Shown here in pieces: positions 58,501 to 64,000 of a DNA stretch of 64,000 nt. The notes under the pieces were generated by a model, which saw only the letters and a list, made by a program, of their open reading frames with translations, was not told the DNA's origin and did not search any database. The DNA is from Dipylidium caninum. Taxonomy: Eukaryota > Platyhelminthes > Cestoda > Cyclophyllidea > Dipylidiidae. The stretch's first letter is position 1. Each line of letters begins with the position of its first letter. The position numbers and the translations under genes were made by a program. The DNA lies in assembly GCA_017562135.1 (NCBI GenBank), contig QEYB01000368.1, forward strand, positions 186,001 through 250,000, written 5' to 3'.

Positions 58501-61500
58501 GGGACTAGGAACAAGTTCCGCTGACTACCATGAATAATGACGAACAGAAATTTAAGCACACATACCTTTATCAAAGGCACCATCAACCGCAAGCACGTTC
58601 TAACACCCTCAAGACGTATTTCTCTAATACTACAAGAGCTGATTGAGATAAAATTTTCGGCGGTGTGTTTTATAGAGTAGGACAGTGTATATCCTGGGCG
58701 GTTACAGTAAAGAATCAGAATTACTATTAAAATCACAGTGAGAACCACAATAAATAAAATAACTAGGTTAAACCTGCCTTCAAAATCAAAGTTCCCAAGA
58801 GTTCTCAGAGCGATAGCAACAAGCTGGCTTTCAGTTAATAAGTCGCCACAGAGGTCCAGCTCCGCACTGTTCGAACTCTTAGCAAAGGCTTCACTCCACG
58901 GAAAACCAGGCAAAGGAATGGAGCTTGTCCGCACATGCGTTGAACTAGGATTAGCAAAAGTACCTCTTCCCCGACTCGAAGTAAGACGGGTGGCAACAGC
59001 AGCGAAGCGTCCACTAGAAGAGTGACCGCATTGAGGGGAAGACCCTACAATGGCTGATGTCGTGCCGTTTGTCAGCGCCGCGGAAGAGCCAACAGCGGTG
59101 GAACTACTGTTAGCCAGTATCACATTGATTCGTTTCAAGAGACTATCCTGCAAAAGATTTCAAGAATGGAGGCTAGGACCCAACTAATATGAAACAAGAC
59201 GGTATGTGACTGCTACCTGCACATCACGTTTCAACTCGGGGATGTATTCAGCCACAAGCGTGCAAGTCACGGTCATCGGTTGGGAGAGTCCACGCGAAAT
59301 CATTGGATCCAACAGAGGTTTGAGCGAAGAGCAAGCACGAGGGCCGAGAGATTTGGCAATAAGGCCTATCGTCATCAGCACAGCAGTCGACAGACAACCC
59401 AATCGTTTTCTTTAAGGTTTATCAAGTGCGAGTAAATGAAAACCATTATGAGGCCTATCCCAAAAAAGCAAGACATACTTTGAGACGGAGACTTCTTTCG
59501 GTGAATTTAGTTGAGTAAGTAAAACAGAAATGAGCTGAGCCAGATAACCATATTTCTCAAATTCGTCTCCAACAGCATGAGTCATAAGGCCGAGAGTAAC
59601 CAAAGCATATCCCCTCTCTCGGTCTCGGTTGACACAATCGAAGAGGAAATTTACCACTGTTCGTAGAATACTACAAAAGGGCAACAAGGACAAAATAACA
59701 AATTGATATATTTAACATTATCAATATCAAACGCAAGGAAATATAGGTTTTGATGAGCCGACAAGTGCACATTGCATATTAAAATAGGAAACGATACTGA
59801 ATACTTTCGTAAAATCTGCTCATATAAAGAGAGCAACATAACCATCACTAAATTATTACAACAGTGTGTACCAGCAACAGTATATTTCTAGAAAATTGAC
59901 ATTACGCTACTCATAAAAAGTGTAAACGGAAGAGAAATAATTTGGCAAAAAACATAATGTGTCAAAACGAAATTGTGACTGACAAACAGAAAAATACAAG
60001 AACAGACCTTTGTGGAGTCTGTTGCAGTTTCACAACATTCTTCATATTAAGAGAATTTGTTTCAGTCAACCTGTCAACAAATATGTTGTTGAGTTATTAA
60101 TAGAATGTAGCTCATTTTTAGCAAAAAATAAGATAGACCAACTCTTGGCTTAAAAGAATGCCTCGTTCAAAGGCAACAAGACGAGGAATGACTTTGAGAA
60201 GGAGATGTAGCACGCCAATGTGCTTTAGATTCAAGCAGCCGAGGACCAACTCCCAAATCTATTAGAAAAGCGAAATCAAATAAGTAGAAGTAATGATATA
60301 CAATGGGTACTTTCAAAGATTAGAAGGAAATGAAATAAAATAAAAACGCAGAACAGGAAAAAAAAATAAATTAACGTAGTGTACCACCCCAATTCAGAAC
60401 AAAAAGCTAACTTATCATCCACTGTACGCATCGAACAATTTTCCGGGACTGAATTATTACCATCAGAATGTGTCACTTTACAATCTATAAATCAAAGATA
60501 TAAATCACTTAATTTATCTAGATTGGCGGCAAGCATACGCTGACAAGCCTCGGAAACGAGTGACGCTGCCCTCTGCTGACGGAATTGCTGCTGACGCAGA
60601 AGTTCACTTGCGACACCTTCATCTCCATAAGCTTGCGCAGAGGTAACGGCTAAGAGATTAGACCCCGATACCAAACCGAATTCCGTCTGTGGGCTGGGAG
60701 AGATAACAACAGGCCAACGAGTTTGATTCACCGACTGCACCGCCAACTCTCCTTCCGTCTGGTTAACCACCAGAACGTGGAAGATGGGCTGAAGAAAGAG
60801 TGTTCGGGGGGTTAATTCTACATTATTCCGCTCTGAACCACTGATAAGAAAGAAATCACCTGTCCAAGCATGCTATCCAATGAGCTCCTGAGCTTCTCGA
60901 ACTCAGGATTGGCATAAACGAATAGTTCATTAAGAATGAGAAGACTTCCATGTGCCCATTCGTCCTTTGTCATTTTCCTGTATGATTGAGGTAATGACTA
61001 CGAGAATTTATGAAAGTTACTGTTATAAACTCACTAATCTCACATGCTGATCTGACTGTTTAATGGAATGACTAAATAGTAGTTGTCCAACGCACTGATG
61101 GTACCATACCATTGGAGGTTCATTCACAGGTAAATATGAGGAATGTGTTTGGAGTTGTGTCGGTTGCTGAGTGCTGCTAAATTTTCGAGTCGATGTATTG
61201 CTAAAGCTTCTCAGATACTTTTTGCTGGAGCTAGATGTCAATGATCGAATGCTAGAGGTACATGTAGAGTCCTCATCAAAACCAGTATCAGTGATCTCAG
61301 CATCGAGATTCAGCTGGTGACCACGGCGACCAATTTCATTTTCGGCAGCAATAGCAAGAGTATTTCGCAGAGCCATTGCAGCTAAATCCCGAAGCACTAT
61401 CTAAAAGTTAAGAGCATTATATCGTCAAGCTAGTTTAACTTCAAAATAGAGCGATGTATTGAAATTCTTGTTGATTCTATGTATGGCCTACGCCACATAA

Positions 61501-62361
61501 ACAGATTTCGCAATTTATGTAATAGAAGCAGCCAACATAAACAATTATGTTACTCACATCCTTCTCCCTAAAACATTGAAGGAGTATTGGAAGACACTTC
61601 GAGACGTGGTGATAATAGCTGATGGGTGTATGCAATGCCGCTTCACGGAGAATAAGAATCTAAAACCAAAGCCGGAATTGACCAAGTTTTACACATTAAG
61701 GGGGAGAATTTATAAGCAAATTTCGAGGGATTGAATGTAGAGCACAAAAAATTACATAGAACTGTTTTTGGGGAATTGAAAAACTTCCGCGTCTCAAAAA
61801 CTCATAGGCACGCCTGATTTGTCCCTCAGCAAAATCATTGGGCAGGAGAAGACCAAACTCCCCCAACAAACGGGCCGCAAGTACAAGAAGAGGGAGATCG
61901 GGAGATGTTGAAAGAAGATTTAGTAGATTGATAAATCGAGGAAAATATACAGCAATCGCAGAGAAGTCGATTTCGGCAAGACAGCCTGAAGCAAGAATAG
62001 TCAGACGAATTTTATTACAAAAATACAAGTTAGAAAAATATGGGCTGCCTTAACAACCATTCACAACATGAAAGCTCGAGGCTGAAAGAATAGGATCGTA
62101 AAATTTAAGAAGAACAGTGTATTAGCACTGTACCACTGTACCGATAGCAAGAATGGCGCCCTTTATTTCGTTCGAGTCATTTCCCGATAGCATTCCTTCC
62201 AATTCAACACACATATCTTCGATGAATTCGGTATAATTACTAGCCGAGGACTCTTTCAAATCAGAAGCAATGAATCTGCGAAGTTCTGACACAGTGGAGA
62301 TCCGAACTTCATCAGAACCTGATTTAAGACCCTCCAAAAAGCGAGTTAAGGCGTTATCCAT
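43166..62361 (-). CDS. MTOR: Serine/threonine kinase TOR (mTOR)
   Basis: Catalytic subunit of TORC1/TORC2, linking nutrients and growth factors to growth. The full gene runs from [15 protein letters not shown] to the FATC end YIGWCAFW. Exons: 62142-62361, 61756-61985, 61558-61659, 61035-61400, 60860-60964, about 60509-60788, 60143-60258, 59479-59670, 59217-59409, 58774-59147, 58566-58629, 58431-58524, 58190-58395, 57853-58063, 57205-57560, 56325-56762, 56116-56250, 55925-56054, 55164-55408, 54331-54594, 53458-54201, 53242-53369, 52838-53175, 52510-52754, 52240-52385, 51694-51988, 50991-51224, 48862-49175, 48382-48538, 47774-47989, 47527-47691, 46897-47229, 46515-46811, 45891-46089, 45637-45772, 45211-45481, 45072-45154, 44406-44820, 43834-44071, 43592-43711, 43356-43518 and 43166-43181. 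HEAT, FAT, FRB, kinase and FATC regions are all in order. Length is about 3,190 residues against 2,549 in human; the excess is in Ser/Ala/Gln-rich insertions. The junction between exons 6 and 7 is unresolved, and exon 30 has an alternative end. Confidence 0.97.
44406..46089 (-). other. MTOR: mTOR kinase domain (five exons)
   Basis: Exons 45891-46089, 45637-45772, 45211-45481, 45072-45154 and 44406-44820. Motifs: [17 protein letters not shown], the nucleotide-binding [20 protein letters not shown] with the catalytic Lys, the loop [12 protein letters not shown] with the catalytic Asp and Asn, HIDFGDCFE with the DFG-equivalent Asp, and PFRLTRML...MEVTGIDG in the activation segment. All catalytic residues are present, so the kinase is predicted active. 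The tail of the last exon continues into a Gln/Pro-rich linker absent from human mTOR. Confidence 0.95.
46515..46811 (-). other. MTOR: mTOR exon encoding the FRB (FKBP12-rapamycin binding) domain
   Basis: 99 codons covering nearly the whole FRB four-helix bundle: [20 protein letters not shown], then [22 protein letters not shown] and [13 protein letters not shown]. The residues equivalent to human Ser2035 (LEDASRVYF), Phe2039 and Trp2101 are kept. Thr2098 is replaced by Gln and Phe2108 by Tyr. The exon starts and ends in phase 0, so the domain is a clean cassette. Confidence 0.93.
49176..50990 (-). other. Large mTOR intron 27 with a GC-richer island
   Basis: 1.8 kb between exons 51224-50991 and 49175-48862, the longest intron in this gene. 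The flanks are AT-rich, but about 49.8-50.5 kb is visibly GC-richer and carries overlapping open frames on both strands (for example 50010-50387 plus and 49948-50277 minus). No known protein domain, terminal repeat or target-site duplication could be recognised. It may be an old insertion. Confidence 0.45.
57205..57560 (-). other. MTOR: mTOR exon 15: alanine-rich insertion within N-terminal HEAT repeats
   Basis: 118 codons, mostly Ala/Ser/Gln/Val, with two copies of a Q-x-AAHSAA unit ([11 protein letters not shown] and [10 protein letters not shown]). Human mTOR has nothing comparable at this point, which falls after the third or fourth HEAT block. Upstream it is joined through a GC-AG intron. 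Both flanking phases are consistent, so it is treated as translated, though exon skipping would shift the frame (phase 1 to 0). Confidence 0.8.
57561..57852 (-). other. MTOR: GC-AG intron 14 of mTOR
   Basis: The donor reads AG|GCAAGT, the strong consensus of GC-type U2 introns; the acceptor is TTTTTGTTTAG. Only this pairing keeps phase 1 and joins RLQKA to the Ala-rich exon. A GT donor two codons further on (AA|GTAGAC) would be out of phase. Confidence 0.75.
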
Positions 62362-63647
62362 TAATCAGGCAAGCCCCGGCCGGGCAGGGGCGAGATGAAG
62401 AGATAAAATGCATCAAAATACGACAGTCATGTATAAGGCCACTAAAAAGATCAAGGGTTAACAATAAAATAAAAGGCTAACGCATGAATTCTAAGATAAA
62501 TAAAAAGCAAACCTTTGAGCAAAATTTAAGCAGGGAAGACACTGAATCTTTGACGCTTCTTCGAATGTGCTCTGTTTGTTTTTTTTCCGTATTGGAAACT
62601 TCTTAAATTAATCTCAAATTGTTAAATTTTTTTAATTTTGATTTGTATAGTTTAATTTGCTAACTCTTGTGTTTTTTCTTTTTGACATTTGTTTTAATTC
62701 ACTGTTTTCAATACCTAAAATAATTGCGGTAAATTCTTCTTTCTGAGCAGTTCTTGCGGTCTGAAGTTTGGACATCCCATCTGGCCGGATCCTTCGAGCT
62801 GACTTATCTTGCGCAATATTTTACTATTTTTCCCTTCGTTAGGTTTTAGTGGTATGTTTTTCACTTCAGGTGTCGCTTTTACTCTCTTCGTCATTATCCT
62901 CCCTGGATCTATATATCGTCGTTAATTTTCAACTGTCGAATTTTTATTTCTCACCCAGAAATGTCATGATACGCTACTACTATTGCTATGTATGCTTGTT
63001 TGTTTCCTTCTTTATTCTTGCCAGCACAGTCGACCATCCGTCTTCTAATTTTTATTATGTTACTATTACATGTGATCTATGCGCAACCTATGGCGTTCAT
63101 CTTTTTGCTTTTGCACTTGCGGTAACACGTTTTTGAAATACGCTCCCTTTTTTATTATCTTAGCGCTTACGCCTCCTTGTGACTTTTTTTGTTAATTTGA
63201 GGCATATATATATATTAATTTTTTGTATTGTTTCCCCCAAAATTTCGTAATGTTTTTCGTAATTGCTTGTGCTATATCTTTAGGTTTTGTATGTGTAACG
63301 GTTCTGACGAGTACATTGTTCTCAGCCTTTATAGATTTTACGAGATATAACCGCATTTGATCTCACATTCCTGACTGCTTTTTAGATAATTTCGCACCTG
63401 TACCAAACCAATGGATAGTGAATCATGGCAGCTGGTAAATTTTGAGTTAATTACGTTAAATACATTACTGCTTGCATTCTCGTGCTCTCATTAGCTTTAC
63501 TTTGTGCATATAGCATGAATGGTTTTTTTAATTTCTTATTTTAAATACCGACGCTATTTCGATCACTTTTTGGCACTTATCCTGTAGTATTATTACCCGA
63601 CTTCTGGTTTCACAATTTTTGGTAATACTGGGAAATGTGGGCTTCTC
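62362..63647. other. AT-rich region upstream of mTOR
   Basis: Should contain the mTOR promoter and 5' UTR directly above 62361. Beyond about 62.5 kb the plus strand is T-rich, with no domain-like open frame; the frame at 62849-63136 (plus) is rich in Phe, Leu, Ser and Tyr, as expected of T-rich DNA. Includes a short TA repeat at about 63204-63216. Confidence 0.5.
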
Positions 63648-63884
63648 TTAAGTTGCACAGTTTTTGTTTATTATAATTATTAATTTATTATGAAAGCTTT
63701 CACAATGCGCAGCCCCGGTGTTAAAGGCATCACTTTTAGAGTGAACCTGAATAACTTCCAAAATTGCATATTTTAACATTTCGACATTCGAGGAAGACTT
63801 AGCCTTTGTTCTATATTCTTCCAAGCCCATTATATTGTTGTGGAGAACAGATGACAGCTTAGTTGTAGGAGTCGTGTCTGCCAT
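63648..63884 (-). CDS. Candidate first exon or small hypothetical protein
   Basis: An open frame of 78 codons begins MADTTPTTKLSSVLHNNIMG and has normal-looking composition (LEEYRTKAKSSSNVEMLKY) up to a possible donor CAG|GTTCAC at 63746. It then becomes Ile/Asn-rich, as in AT-rich intron. If that donor is used, the exon is 63747-63884 and phase 0. No following exon could be found with confidence. I do not recognise the protein. It could be a real short gene on the minus strand upstream of mTOR, or chance. Confidence 0.3.
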   Translation of the reverse strand: MADTTPTTKLSSVLHNNIMGLEEYRTKAKSSSNVEMLKYAILEVIQVHSKSDAFNTGAAHCESFHNKLIIIINKNCAT

Positions 63885-64000
63885 AAAATTTCTAACCCAA
63901 ATGTCGCAACTTTTATCAGACCATAACTCTTACGTTTAATGTGTGTCGTTGATTTCTTTTACTGCAGTTGACTCTGTTCCTCACCTGTCCATATATAGGT

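Noticed and set aside
48840..59415. Plus-strand frames antisense to mTOR exons (for example 48840-49055, 52873-53229, 58738-59025)
   Set aside because: Shadows of real minus-strand exons.
62849..63136. 95-codon plus-strand frame rich in Phe, Leu, Ser and Tyr
   Set aside because: T-rich low-complexity DNA produces such frames by chance; no domain or splice context.

Overview
The window is eukaryotic, multi-exon DNA with canonical GT-AG introns, and it most likely comes from a parasitic flatworm, probably a tapeworm. That placement is an inference. It rests on divergent animal genes (L1-type adhesion molecule, tropomyosin, mTOR, PRODH), a class of very small introns (30-45 nt) beside ordinary ones, and about one gene per 8-9 kb. 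No bacterial operon, CRISPR array, rRNA or convincing tRNA was seen. I rebuilt gene models by reading both strands, joining exons at splice sites and checking that phases agree.

Layout: (1) 1752-11702, minus: the 5' two-thirds of an L1CAM/neuroglian-type receptor, with a signal peptide and six Ig domains; its fibronectin repeats, membrane segment and tail lie beyond the window start. (2) 11703-17813: GC-rich spacer with no supported gene. (3) 17814-21710, minus: a GCC1-like GRIP golgin. (4) 21711-25300: AT-rich spacer. (5) 25301-25969, minus: a small CDCA3/Tome-1-like gene, arranged head-to-head with (6) 26738-30501, plus: mitochondrial proline dehydrogenase. (7) 30502-35924: spacer with a GC-rich block. 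(8) 35925-39995, minus: a divergent short tropomyosin, head-to-head with (9) 40750-42905, plus: an aldo-keto reductase with altered active-site residues. (10) 43166-62361, minus: a complete mTOR (TOR kinase) gene of about 42 exons, roughly 3,190 residues, tail-to-tail with the reductase at a spacing of 260 bp. (11) 62362-64000: AT-rich DNA with one weak candidate first exon.

The genes do not form one pathway. They are a typical mixture for an animal chromosome: cell adhesion, Golgi tethering, mitotic entry, proline catabolism, actin regulation, carbonyl reduction and growth control. The most interesting points are the aldo-keto reductase that has lost the usual catalytic His and the cofactor motif, the mTOR protein with several lineage-specific insertions and altered FRB residues, a 30-nt in-frame intron without a stop in PRODH, and a GC-AG intron in mTOR. 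I found no convincing undescribed multi-gene system.
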